This document shows, in pieces, positions 9,173 through 19,319 of a DNA stretch of 21,703 bases. Source of the DNA: Euprymna scolopes (taxonomy: Eukaryota; Mollusca; Cephalopoda; Sepiida; Sepiolidae); contig CM044507.1 in the NCBI GenBank assembly GCA_024364805.1, forward strand, positions 8,340,478 to 8,362,180, given 5' to 3'. Positions within the stretch are counted from its first letter, which is position 1, and the number at the start of each line of letters is the position of its first letter. The notes beneath the pieces are model-generated. The model was given only the letters and a program-made list of their open reading frames with translations, searched no databases and was not told where the DNA came from. Position numbers and translations under genes: made by a program.

Positions 9173-9407
9173 ATTCAGATGAAAGTCTATAGACTAACAC
9201 AGATCATGCAAAACGCAGCAAGTGGTCGACTGTGGGAAGTAATTACTTTTATCAACCAGGGCTATAGTCATCCAACTACAAAGAAACCAGGTTGATGTCT
9301 CACAAGAAAGATCTTACACTCGATAAATCAATGCCATCCAACAAGAGAACCCAATGATTAAGATTAGATTTAATACAAAATTTCATTTATAAAACTCACT
9401 ATGTCTA

Positions 9408-9434
9408 TCTGTCTGTCTGTCTGTCTGTCTGTCT
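9408..9434. repeat. (CTGT)n microsatellite in Helitron-like head
   Basis: About six to seven CTGT units occupy the same position in which other copies carry shorter CTGT runs (11218-11231, about 12180-12188). The run therefore belongs to the family's 5' end and has expanded here. Confidence 0.85.
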
Positions 9435-9658
9435 TCATTTTTTCAAACTGTATCTCATCCAAGATGGAAGGTTGTGATGTGAAGCAGCTCAAATGATTGC
9501 AATTTTAATGAACCGTTTTTTATAGGTCTTTACCCACTCAAAATATTTGCTAAGGGGTAAAAAAAGGAGTCAAAATTGAAAGAAATTAGAACTTGTCAAA
9601 TGTAAGTTGACTTCTATGCATGTGCAAACATATATATACATTTTGTATATTAATGTTA

Positions 9659-10907
9659 TCAGGCTGACAAGAAAGTTTTTGCAATTTTTAACTTTTAAAC
9701 TCCGATGAACATATCTCGGCTCAAACAAAATTTTACTTATCACAATATGCACTACCAGAACCAAAACACTTTTACCAACGCAAAACACGTGTATTTATGC
9801 CAGTAACATAAAAATCTTGCATTTTGGTGGTGATGAAGTCACTGAAGGAATTTTTGATATCGCTTCGATGTTTTAAGTATTTCTCATGCAAAAAATTTTC
9901 GAGGCACTTTAAAAAGTGGTAGTCCATAGGTGAGAGGTCTGGAGAGTAAGATGGATGAGGCAGTGTTTCGTAGCCCAATCTGTTCTGCAGGGTCAGTTTA
10001 GCAACGTGCGGTTGGGCATTGTCATGGAGGAGAATGAGCCTTTTCTGTTACTGGGTGTTGTTGTCGAAGTTTCTGATGCATTTCATCCATTCATTGACAG
10101 TAATTTCTTGCTGTAATGGTTTCGCCTGCATTCAAAAAACTGTAATAGATGAGACTGGTTGCAGACCACCAAACAATCAGCATGAATTCTTTGTGCAACT
10201 CTGGCTTCAAGAAGTGTTGTTGAGCTTTGTCAGCATCTAACCACTGATCTGAGCATTGCCGGTTGTTGTAAAGAACCCACTTTTCATCGCTAGTCACAAC
10301 CCGGTCGAGAAACAAGCCATTCTTATTGTGTAGAAGAAGGGAAGATGACTCTTTCTTTTGGTTGTCGTTCAATTCGTGAGACACTCATTTATCAACTTGT
10401 TTTGCCTTTCCAATCTCTCTCAAGTGGTTGGAAATCGTTATATACATTACATCTAATTCAAAAGCAAGTTCTTGAACAGTGGTGTGGAAATTAGCTTCGA
10501 CTAAGGTTCTTAATTGATTGTTGTCAGCATCTGAGGGCCAATTACTATGTTCATCATTTTCAAGACTTTCATTGCCACCACAAAATTTCTTAAACCACCA
10601 TTGTTCTGTACGTTCAGTAGTGTTCCTGGGCTAAATGCTTTGTTGATATTGTGAGCTATTTCAGCAGATTTTTGGCCTAGCTTGAATTGAAATAAGAAAA
10701 TTGCGCAAATTTGCTCTTTTTCCATCTTGTATTCATTGTTCTGAAAAGAAGACATAATTGTTTTAAAACGATTGTAATTTAAATGATTAGATAGAATCAA
10801 AAACGAAATGATATATGAAGTAAAGGTATTATAATGAAAATTTATTTGAAAATACATCATTTGAAATCAAAATTAAAAATTCTGCAAGAGCTTTCAAGTC
10901 AATCTAA
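9659..10907 (-). mobile_element. near full-length mariner (Hsmar1/SETMAR-like)
   Basis: The element is 1249 bp, close to the usual 1.25-1.3 kb for mariner. Its left end TCAGGCTGACAAGAAAGTTT and the inverse of its right end (TTAGATTGACTTGAAAGCTC) are diverged inverted repeats. The left flank has the expected TA (9657-9658), and the right flank has TT, a likely point change. It lies inside a Helitron-like copy, so it is younger than that copy. The same family recurs as a deletion derivative at 16968-17698. Confidence 0.85.
9772..10755 (-). pseudogene. mariner transposase, broken
   Basis: From ATG at 10755 the protein begins MSSFQNNEYKMEKEQICAIF and FQFKLGQKSAEIAHNINKAF (first helix-turn-helix). 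One lost base after PGT shifts the frame to QWWFKKFCGGNESLEN and PSDADNNQLRTLVEAN. A stop lies before VSHELNDNQKK, and a deletion and frame change follow. RVVTSDEKWVLYNN carries the first catalytic Asp, and VWWSATSLIYYSFLNAGETI follows. After a stop and a frame change, ILLHDNAQPHVA carries the second Asp and PSYSPDLSPMDYHF the third. The Asp2-Asp3 gap is 32 residues, not the usual 34, because two codons are missing near LTLQNRLGYE. The C-terminus reads MQDFYVTGINTRVLRW, stop. All three catalytic Asp survive, but the gene is interrupted several times. Confidence 0.85.
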
Positions 10908-11200
10908 TTGTTTATTTTTAGCGATTTCATATCTGACTGATGTTGGCTCACATGATAACGCCTCAGACTGGAGCAATACAAATTTTGCTTTTGGTTCTGT
11001 TTTGATTCTAGCTAATGGCACCCAAGTCAAATTTTTTTTTTTTTTTTTTTTTTTACTTTCGAAATCACAACGATATATTAGGTACAGTATATGAAATAAC
11101 AGATACACATCTGACTTTATAATAATGTATACAAAATCTGGATAAATTAAAATATATTTAAGCAGGGTTTATAACCGGGCAAAGACCCCCCCCCCATTAA

Positions 11201-11380
11201 TCTAAATTATAAAACTGTCTGTCTGTCTGTCTCCAATGCTTTTCAAAGTGCATCTCCTCCAAGACACAACGTCACAGAGCGGCGAGAGATGAGTCAAATG
11301 ATTATATTTTTTGTGAACCATTCTTTTCTGGGGGGTTTAGCTGGTAAAAATAGCTGCTAAGGGGTCAAAAGTCACAGTTT
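11201..11380 (+). mobile_element. Helitron-like repeat, 5' part (copy B)
   Basis: Starts TCTAAATTATAAAACTGTCT just after an A and six bases downstream of the end of copy A. The body TTTCAAAGTGCATCTCCTCC, GAACCATTCTTTTCTG and AAAATAGCTGCTAAGGGGTC matches copies A and C. It stops near 11380, where a mariner remnant begins. Confidence 0.6.
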
Positions 11381-12146
11381 CCCTCGGCACCCACAATTGC
11401 AAAGAGACTCATCAGAAGTCAACTCTTGTTAAACTGTATCAGAGAGGGCATGCTCAGTAACATCATCTTCATAGATGAAAAATTATTCTCACTTCAACAG
11501 TGCCGCAATCATCAAAATGATAGTAATTGCAAGAAGTGGTGAGGCAATAACTGATAATGCAGTAAAGGTTTTCACAGAATGCAGAAACCAGCATCAGTGA
11601 TGGTCTGGGCAGCCATTTCGGAGAGAGGGAAATTTCCACTTGTTTTTATTCCTCAAGTAATCCAGCTTAACAAAGAACATTACATTGAGGTACACTGACC
11701 CCATTGTGTAATTCTGTGTATGGTGATGAAGTTCAGACTCTCCAACTATATGGGGCAACAAGCCACAGCAATAGTGTAGAGACAACCGTCAATCCTAGAT
11801 CATTAAAGAAGAATGGCCTCCATCATCACCTGATCCTTAAGGCTTTTGATTATTTTTTGTGATCAATCCCGGAGAGTGAAGCCTGCTCTACTTATTGTCC
11901 AAATATTGAAGCTTTTAAGATAAAATTAAACAAATGCTGGGATAAACGATATTGTGTGTGCTGCTATAGATGAGTTCCCCAAAGGACTTAGTAATGTAAT
12001 GAAGGCTCGAAACATTTTGAATAATATTTATGCCATATTGTTCCTTCAGTATTTGCTAATCATCTTCTGTAATTGGGTTTTGCAATAAATTATTTTGTAG
12101 GGATAAAACTGAGTTTTATGTTGTAACTTATTTATGCCCCACCCTG
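11381..12146 (+). mobile_element. 5'-truncated mariner-like element, second family
   Basis: The open frame reads AKRLIRSQLLLN, then NIIFIDEKLFSLQQCRNHQN (first catalytic Asp box). SVMVWAAISERGKFPLVFI follows, then WPPSSPDP and, after a frame change, KAFDYF (third Asp box). After another frame change comes DIVCAAIDEFPKGLSNVMKA near the C-terminus. The right terminal repeat, inverse CAGGGTGGGGCATAAATAAG, ends at 12146 before TA. The 5' terminal repeat and the DNA-binding domain are missing. The second Asp box is too eroded to place with confidence. Confidence 0.75.
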
Positions 12147-12148
12147 TA

Positions 12149-12682
12149 TAAAACTCACTATGTTTGTGTGTTTGTGTGTCTGTCTGTCTCCATTTTTTTT
12201 TTCAAAGTGCATCTCCTCCTAAACACAAGGTTGGTTGCAGAGCAGCATGGGGCAGATAAAATGATTGTATTTTTGTTGACTTTCGTTTCATATATATAAA
12301 AGCTGATGAAAATAGTTGCCAAAGGGTCAAAATTGAAACAAAAAAATGGAACTTGGCAGGCGTAAGTGGACTTAAAATGCTCCTGAATGCATGCACAAAT
12401 ATACATTCATACATAAATCAGTTCATTTTTAACTATTTCTTACCAATCTTACAATGGCTCAAATAGTAACGACTAAGTGCTAAATATTGTGGCCTTGATT
12501 CTAGCTGATGAGAGTCAAGTCATATATATTTTCTTAAACTTTTGAAATCACTACTATATATTGGGTACAATATAATAATCAACAGAGAATTAGCCCTATG
12601 ATAATAAATACGAAATCTGCATAAATTAAAATATGATATTTAAGTGTATTTTATGACTGGGCAATGCCGGGCAACCTGTTAG
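12149..12682 (+). mobile_element. Helitron-like repeat, near complete (copy C)
   Basis: The copy runs from TATAAAACTCACTATG through a CTGT run, TTTCAAAGTGCATCTCCTCC, GTTGCCAAAGGGTCAAAATT, GATTCTAGCTGATGAGAGTC, TTGGGTACAATATAATAATC and TTTAAGTGTATTTTATGACT. It ends with the hairpin GGGCAATGCCGGGC and CCTGTTAG at 12675-12682, where the expected CTAG is changed to TTAG. Its extreme 5' end is cut by the mariner at 11381-12146. There is no coding capacity. This copy is the reference for aligning the others. Confidence 0.6.
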
Positions 12683-12689
12683 GACTATA

Positions 12690-13240
<551 letters not shown>

Positions 13241-13289
13241 TCTTTATTATAGTGGAAGATACTGTTATGAAAGCTTTTTATAATATTTC

Positions 13290-13500
13290 AGAATTTTCTA
13301 TAAAAAAACAAACAAGACCAGCCTTTCATTATTTCAGTATTAAATAATGATAACAGACTGATATATTAGGTCTTGGCATTAAATACTCCAAAAAGTATTA
13401 TGTCATAAAACTAACTAGACAACCCTTTGACAGTGTTTCAGTATTAAACAATCCCCCAAAAGTTGATATGCTATAAAACTGAGAAAACAAACAGCATAAT
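13290..13500. repeat. degenerate tandem repeat, about 103-bp period
   Basis: TTTCAGTATTAAATAATG (about 13332) and TTTCAGTATTAAACAATC (about 13435) are the clearest pair. Companion blocks such as TGTCATAAAACTAAC and TGCTATAAAACTGAG recur with less regular spacing. The repeat is old and eroded. Confidence 0.4.
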
Positions 13501-13647
13501 TTTAGTTACAGACAGACAAAGTTGATTCTTCTACCTCCATCCAAATCCTTTTAAATAGAAAGGGAAGGATCTGTGGGAGGCTCAGATCATCCTTCCCTAT
13601 AAAACATTCACAGCAAAAACTCGCCTAGTTACTATCACAGCAGATAA

Positions 13648-13651
<4 letters not shown>

Positions 13652-13692
<41 letters not shown>
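13652..13692. repeat. (CT)n microsatellite
   Basis: About 20 CT units end roughly 50 bp before a candidate 3' splice site. The run could act as an extended pyrimidine tract if the exon call at 13742 is right. Confidence 0.95.
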
Positions 13693-13694
<2 letters not shown>

Positions 13695-13741
13695 GTGCCA
13701 AAAACTAAGCAGAACTTCAATTAACAAAATTTCTTTCTTAG

Positions 13742-13817
13742 AGCTTCCCGTCTGTTGAACAGAACATCACAAACCTACTTCCCCACCGACTACAACATTG
13801 TCGTCTTCAACTCTAAC
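13742..13817 (+). CDS. candidate internal coding exon, protein unknown
   Basis: A 76-nt segment has AATTTCTTTCTTAG directly before it, with a TTAAC branch-point-like motif at 13721-13725, and GTAAGC directly after it. The open frame reads ASRLLNRTSQTYF then PTDYNIVVFNSN. Many codons end in C (TAC, TTC, CCC, ACC, GAC, TAC, AAC, GTC, GTC, TTC, AAC, AAC), quite unlike the AT-rich flanks. The frame enters in phase 2 and leaves in phase 0. NRT is a possible N-glycosylation site. The protein is not recognised. The open frame continues past 13817 to 13997, but the codon bias does not, which favours splicing there. A chance match or a repeat-borne segment cannot be excluded. Confidence 0.4.
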
Positions 13818-13829
13818 GTAAGCAGATAC

Positions 13830-15350
13830 TTATTTAGCTATCGTCTTGGATCAACAGTTTCTCTCAAGAAATATTATGCACATTTCTCCAGTTTGTTGTT
13901 TCCAATTCTTGCATGGTGGCACTCATGTTCAACCGACGATTTATCCTTATATTTATCCTTATCCACAAGTGATCGCACGAATCTTCATAAGCGGTGACAC
14001 ATTAATAAAGAAAAAATAAAATAAAAAAGTAGGGATGGTTTTAGCAATACTCTAGAGAGTTTCTTATTTTCATTTCTTGTTCCTTTACTTAAATATATTG
14101 TTGAAAAACATTAATTTCACTCTTTTGAAAATCAGTGCAATGTTTAATTTGTAGTGTAAAATGTTCTCACTGTTAAAAGTGATTCCATAAAGTTTTTTTT
14201 TTTTTGCGATAACAGATGCAAAAGATTTTATTTAAATTGTATAAGTCTCCAATTATTTATTTTAAATTAAACATATTAAGACATCATTGATTTGCATACC
14301 GGATGTGTGTGTGGATGAATGTCATAAAACCCTTTTACTTCAGTTAGGATAAAAACAACCCTTTTTACTAAAAATAATATGCAGTCATTCAATCTCCACA
14401 TTTTGTGATGTAAATATTATTTAAAATTTAACAGATGAAAAAAATCTATTTAAAACTTTAGCTTAACAAACATATGAAATTACCATTATCACAATTTTTT
14501 TTTTCAAACTTAAGCTAAAAAATCTGACAAAACTTTTTTCAAACTTTATATTTACAGAACAGGTATTTCAACCGTAACTGATGGAACAGCAATTTTAAAC
14601 TTAGCATGACAGACCAAAGAAAAATTTTATTTCAGACTAAACTAACGAATCTGCTATTTCAAAAGTACGATTAACAGATCAAAGGAAATGCGATTTAAAC
14701 GTTAACCGGGAAAATTATTATTTTTACAGATCAAAGAGAATGCTGCTTCAAATTTTAGCTTGACAAACCAAAGAAAATCAAATTTTATATCATATCGAAG
14801 AAAATCCCATTCTAACGATTATCACAATCAACATTAATTTTCCTATCGGTCATGTATTTTTAAAATGAGATTTAAAAAAATAAGTGTTACAGATCGACCA
14901 CCTGACAAAAAGGCCATTCATAAAGATGTGATGTTGCATATAAAAAAAGCACATAAGAAACATTTTTCTATAAGTCGCATATTTTACATTCAGCGTTTAT
15001 GAAACGAACACACAATCACAAGAAACATACGAACGCGCACACACCCAAACAATAAACTTCTAAACACTCAACCATGTATGCTCAACCGTAGTCGAAAGTA
15101 TTTCTATCAATCACAGAGGGGAAGAAAGCATGACATAACATTCGTCTTTCCTTGATCAGAAGCTGGTTGGGAGGGTGGGGTGGGGGGATCTCAAACAGTT
15201 AAAATATTAGTCTTTCTACATAGAATATGATTCAGCAACACAATCAAACAAAATAAGTAATGTTCTAGTTTAGTGGTGTACAGATAATATGACCATTAGT
15301 CTGAATCTTGGCTAAAATGTTATTGAAATTACATTAAGTAGAATTATTAC
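13830..15350. other. AT-rich stretch with decayed tandem repeat
   Basis: No gene is recognised. 14430-14830 carries a degenerate tandem repeat listed separately. Around 15000-15060 there are short CACACA runs, and 15168-15186 is G-rich (GGGAGGGTGGGGTGGGGGGA). Confidence 0.5.
14430..14830. repeat. decayed tandem repeat, ACAGATCAAAGAAAA motif
   Basis: ACAGACCAAAG (14609), ACAGATCAAAG (14674 and 14725) and ACAAACCAAAG (14763) recur. Each is followed by GAAAAT-like sequence and a T-rich, TTCAAA or TTTAAA block with AGCTTGACA. Weaker units reach back to about 14430. Spacing varies from about 38 to 65 bp, so indels have broken an older minisatellite. Confidence 0.5.
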
Positions 15351-15355
15351 AAAAA

Positions 15356-15410
15356 GTGTGTGTGTGTGTGTGTGTGTGAGAGAGGGGGAGAGAGAGAACG
15401 CGCGCGCGTG
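15356..15410. repeat. compound (GT)n-(GA)n-(CG)n repeat
   Basis: About 12 GT units pass into GAGAGAGGGGGAGAGAGAGA and then CGCGCGCGTGTAC. The alternating purine-pyrimidine ends are prone to Z-DNA. Confidence 0.9.
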
Positions 15411-15738
15411 TACAATTAGTTAAGACCATCTAAACCGATAATTTAATTAATGTAATTTTAGCGAAATTTTGGAATAAAGGCTATCTCCTTTGTAACAGAG
15501 TGAGTGTCACTCACTAAAAAAAAATGTTTTTTTCTTTAAACTCTTTTAATTGATATCGATTAAAACACAAATTTTCAAATTAGAAACTTTTCTGGTAGTT
15601 AATCTAAATCAAATTTTAATAAAATTTATGTGGAGGTTTAGAAAAATGACCTCATTCGTTTGTTGCTAATAGTGATCAGACAATTCCAATATTTTCCCCA
15701 ATTCTGATACAAATACTGATTCCATTTTTTAAGTCTCG

Positions 15739-15739
<1 letters not shown>

Positions 15740-15802
<63 letters not shown>
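15740..15802. repeat. (AT)n microsatellite
   Basis: About 31 uninterrupted AT units. Confidence 0.95.
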
Positions 15803-15805
<3 letters not shown>

Positions 15806-15970
15806 CTATGTAGTTATTATTTATATTTAATTTTTCCTTAAAAACCCACAAACACAAAATACACCTTTGGTATGTGTGTGTGTGTGATACCCCAAAAATT
15901 TTGATTTTTCTGATTCTCGATCTCGATTCAGTTTAATCGTCTTAACACTAGTTGCTAAACTAGGAAATTA

Positions 15971-16060
15971 CATCATCATCATCATCATCATCGTCGTCGT
16001 CATCATCATCATCACCATCATCGTTGTCATGATGATGGTGGTGAGGATGATAATAATAAT
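15971..16060. repeat. (CAT)n/(CGT)n ... (GAT)n inverted trinucleotide repeat
   Basis: CAT units, a short CGT block and more CAT units are followed by GTTGTCATGATGATGGTGGTG and GATAATAATAAT. The right part is complementary to the left, so the tract can fold on itself. Confidence 0.85.
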
Positions 16061-16330
16061 TTTTATAATAGGAGGACCTGGGCCTTGTGGAGACTTATTG
16101 CCACCCACATTCCAATGAAGACCAATGGTTACTACCCATGAGAAATTAATGATAAATGGCTATTGTGATAGTGCAAATTAATTACTGGAAATTTAGAGAG
16201 ATTTGTTGTCACTCAGACTCCAGGGAACACCACAGGTTGTTCCCAGAAAGAATTCTTTAATGATGGCTTGTATGAAAACTCCTGTTGAGGCCACTAACTG
16301 TTTACTTTTCTATTTTTTGCAGGTTGTCTC
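16061..16330. other. unassigned sequence before GC-rich island
   Basis: Base composition rises gradually towards the island. Acceptor-like tracts CTATTTTTTGCAG and CTCTCTTTCCAG lie at its right end, but no supporting open frame follows. Confidence 0.4.
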
Positions 16331-16935
16331 TCTTTCCAGGCTCGACTTAAATAGCTGGCTGGTCTGCATCTGAGGAGTTTGGAGCAAAATCCAATAGAAT
16401 CCTCAGCTAGGCCAAATCGGCAGGTCTGAGCTGGGGAGAGGGCACAGAGGAGGAGTGTAGCTGGTCTAGGCTCTAGTGCAGAAATGCCTAGCCTAGGGTC
16501 TAGTTCCTAGAGGAGGGCTTTGGCCCAATTTGGGGGCGGGATCAGGCCATGATAATGTCCCACCACCACCATCACACGATCCAGGCTGTTTTTGGTCCGC
16601 TCCTTTGCCTAGCCCGGGTTCTGGTGCCCATGTTCCTGACACGGCCACCAGTTCAGGCCCAGTTCCAAGACTAGGAACCTCTGCTGGTGCTGCCCCCTGC
16701 ACCAGAGCCGGGGTACTGCCCCCCCCCATACCGCACCATATCTGTAGAGGAGTTTGTTGCTCTGGATGCTTTACACTACTGTCCCAGGCAGTGGTAGGTT
16801 TAGGCTGGCTGGGAGAGGTGATCCGCTTCGGTGGGATCAACAGAGGAAGAGGGCTTTAACTGTTAGTCTTCCCGCCCATAGGAGGACAGATCTACTAGGG
16901 TCGGGAATGGAACCATCCACCTCTGCCGATTTCTG
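16331..16935. repeat. GC-rich, CTAG-rich island, probably a repeat
   Basis: The composition jumps to over half G+C in otherwise AT-rich DNA and drops again sharply near 16935. CTAG occurs about ten times in 500 bp (for example GCCTAGCCTAGGGTCTAG). Overlapping open frames of more than 100 codons on both strands (16530-16859 plus, 16493-16840 minus) are Pro/Gly-rich and look like by-products of the composition, not genes. The content resembles part of a dispersed element, but I cannot name it. No terminal repeats were found. Confidence 0.4.
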
Positions 16936-16967
16936 CACTTTGACCAATAATCATAATTATTTAAATA

Positions 16968-17698
16968 TTAAGTTGAAAAGAAAGTTCTTGCAGAATTTTA
17001 TTTCAAATGATGTTTTTTCAAGTTCTCATTACCTTTACTTTATATATCATTTTTAGGAGCGATTTTTTGCTCCATCTAATCATTTAAATTACAATCGTTT
17101 TAAAACAAGTATGGCTTCTTTTCAGAACATTGAATACAAGATGATAAAAAAGTGAATCTACACAATTTCTTATTTCAATTCAAGCTAGATTGAAAAGCTG
17201 TTGAAACAGCTTGCGATATCAAAAAAGAATTTGGCCCAGGAACCACTACTGAACCCACAGTGCAATGGTAGTTTAAGAAATTTCGTGTCGGCAATGAGAG
17301 TCTTGATCATGAGCGTAGTGGTCAGCCATCAGATGTTGACAACAATCAATTAAGAGCCTTAGTTGTAGCCAATCCATGTACAACTGTTTGAGAACTTTCT
17401 TCTGAATGATATGTAATGTTTACAATGATTTCGAACCTCTTGAGAGAGATTGGAAAGAAAAAAACTGCGTGAAAAATGCTTCAAAAACTGAAGCGATATC
17501 AAAAACGGCTTCAGTAACTTCTCGCCATCAGAATGCAAGATTTTTACGTTACTGACATTAAATACACTTGTTTTGGATTGGCAAAAGTGTGTTGGTTCTG
17601 ATAATGCTTATTTCGATCAATAAAATTTTGTTTGAGCCAAGATATGTTCATCTGAATTTAAAAGGTGTAAACCGCAAGAACCTTCTTTGTCAACCTGA
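16968..17698 (+). mobile_element. deletion derivative of the 9659-10907 mariner family
   Basis: TA flanks both sides (16966-16967, 17699-17700). The left end TTAAGTTGAAAAGAAAGTTC and the inverse right end TCAGGTTGACAAAGAAGGTT are inverted repeats. The 5' region matches the element at 9659-10907 base by base (for example AATCATTTAAATTACAATCG, then TTTTAAAACAAGTATGGCTT). So does the 3' end (AATTTTGTTTGAGCC). About 520 bp that encode the whole catalytic core are missing, leaving 731 bp. It is non-autonomous. Confidence 0.85.
17111..17600 (+). pseudogene. mariner transposase remnant without catalytic core
   Basis: From ATG at 17111 the start MASFQNIEYKM matches the other copy. After stops and a frame change it reads KAVETACDIKKEFGPGTTTE, PTVQW, a stop, FKKFRVGNESLDHERSGQPS and DVDNNQLRALVVANPCTTV. 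Close to 17455-17480 the sequence jumps from the linker (GKKK) to the C-terminal QDFYVTDIKYTCF. None of the three catalytic Asp boxes remains. It keeps ACCACTACTGAA intact where the 10755-9772 copy has lost a base, so the two copies broke independently. Confidence 0.8.
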
Positions 17699-17699
17699 T

Positions 17700-18954
17700 A
17701 TATTTAAATAATGTATTTGTAAAATAGTAAAAAATTAAAAAGGTAGTCAAGGCAAAAAGTGTATGTCGTGACCATTATTGTAATATTCAATGCTTATTTT
17801 TGTGGATGAAATCCGTTGGTGGTGCAGGAAAATACATTTGTTGCGTAGAAAGGATTCTTTACTTAGAAGCTCATTCTCATCCCCACCAAAATAGGCTGTC
17901 ATCTGGACAGCAGCTTTGTAAGGTCAATCATTCTTGGAAATGAACATTCTTGCATTCTAGTTACATAACCTCCAGTGTATAATTCACAATTTATGTAAGA
18001 AAAAACCTTTTTTACAATATGAGTACTTTTGTTATTAAAATTTTAAATCTTTGTTTTTACTGAACTTATTCTGAAATAGTAACATAAATTTCTATGAAAG
18101 GGGGAGAAGACCTATTCAAATAAAATTCGTAGGTTCCAGGACTTTTAGTTTAAAATAATAATTCATACAGTCTTAATAGTTATAAGCAAAGAACGAATTA
18201 TTAATTTAAAGCAAATTGAATATGTAAATAACTATGTACTTGGCGAATGTACTTTAGCAGCTACTTGAAAAATGTTTATTAGCAAAAAAACAGAGCCTTG
18301 ATTAACCATATTTGTTGCTTATACAATGGAAATTAATAGAGAATATCATAGTGTGTATGTTACTAAAAGAAATTTACAACTGGTCAAAATAGGTAATCAA
18401 TGAAATCGATTATAATTCCTTCTTAATGTATAGAACAAAATGTCTACTCATTTTAGCACATATTACAAATGAGCAATACTGCTACATTACATTAAAATAG
18501 TATAAGATTAAAAGATTCAACATTAATTGTGGAAAGTAATTTGTAGGTAGATATTGACGAACACGCTACCAAATACAAATTTTGGTGCATAAAAGAAAAA
18601 TGAGTTCATTTTTTTTGCCAAAATCTGACTTATCTGTATATATTTTGAGAGTCTAAATATTCTAGGCTAAAAGTTTTACCCACACATAAATGTTTGCATA
18701 TATAACTTTAGTTTTATTTACATAATGATTTAATACTCATTATAAGAAAAATTGTTTAGTTTGGTGTCAAAAAGGAATTTCACTTTAAAATTAAGTTATA
18801 TTATTGACACTAAACATATTAGCTGAATAAGCTATTATATATCTATAAGGAGAGAGTGCTCAATCTTATTGATAGAACATACCAGTATTTACATCTGTTT
18901 CAAGAGTGTACACATAGAACTAATATATGAATGACTGACAGGTATCTGTAACAG

Positions 18955-18956
<2 letters not shown>
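17700..18956. other. AT-rich stretch, nothing recognised
   Basis: No open frame of note, terminal repeat, tandem repeat or RNA-like fold was found. The region around 17880-17960 is slightly richer in GC but has no coding signal. Confidence 0.5.

Positions 18957-18992
<36 letters not shown>
18957..18992. repeat. (AT)n microsatellite
   Basis: About 18 AT units. A degenerate GTGT/ATGT tract follows (19000-19060). Confidence 0.95.
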
Positions 18993-18993
<1 letters not shown>

Positions 18994-19079
18994 CATGGCT
19001 ATGTGTTTATGTGTGTGAACAGGTATGTGTCTATGTTTGTGTGTAAGTGTATGTGCAGGTTATAGAATTATGATACAAA

Positions 19080-19305
19080 TCAGAGGCTTTGTTGCTGGGC
19101 TGAGGTATGCTTTTGTTCAGTTCTTGGAGGTTCATCCTCCCAGGCTTTATCTTCTCTATGAGAAGAAGTTAGTTTATTAGTAATTAGTTGAGGTACAAAC
19201 TCTGAAGAATGCTCACCTGGCTGCTCAGGCATTTTCGTAGACCAGAATAAGCTGATCCTAGTGTTCTGACTTCTTAAAATCACATTTGAGTTTGTGTCTA
19301 ATTTC
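19080..19305 (-). CDS. weak candidate terminal exon, protein unknown
   Basis: On the minus strand a pyrimidine-rich acceptor TTACTTCCTTGTCAG precedes 19305. An open frame of about 74 codons then runs to a stop at 19080-19082. It reads KLDTNSNVILRSQNTRISLF, then WSTKMPEQPGEHSSEFVPQL, and ends KHTSAQQQSL. The sequence is not low-complexity and is hydrophilic, which suits a disordered C-terminus. There is no AATAAA close downstream and no recognised domain. The frame extends upstream only into a TG-rich microsatellite. It could well be chance. Confidence 0.2.
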
Positions 19306-19319
19306 CTGACAAGGAAGTA

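Larger units (their letters stand above)
9383..11195 (+). mobile_element. Helitron-like repeat split by a mariner (copy A)
   Basis: The 5' part (9383-9658) starts TCATTTATAAAACTCACTAT, then a CTGT run and a body with TTTGCTAAGGGG. The 3' part (10908-11195) has GATTCTAGCTAATGGCACCC, the AATCTGGATAAATTAAAATA stretch and a damaged terminus ATAACCGGGCAAAGACC. Together the two parts line up with the uninterrupted copy at 12149-12682. The 1249-bp gap is filled exactly by the mariner at 9659-10907. The CTGT-rich head, TC start and hairpin-type tail suggest a non-autonomous Helitron, but no Rep or helicase gene is present. Confidence 0.6.

Noticed and set aside
13818-13997. Continuation of the open frame after the candidate exon
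   Set aside because: Codon bias vanishes at the GTAAGC donor and the residues look random, so read-through is less likely than splicing.
16493-16859. Long Pro/Gly-rich frames on both strands
   Set aside because: They overlap on opposite strands in a GC-rich island where stops are rare by composition. No domain, splice sites or start context support either.
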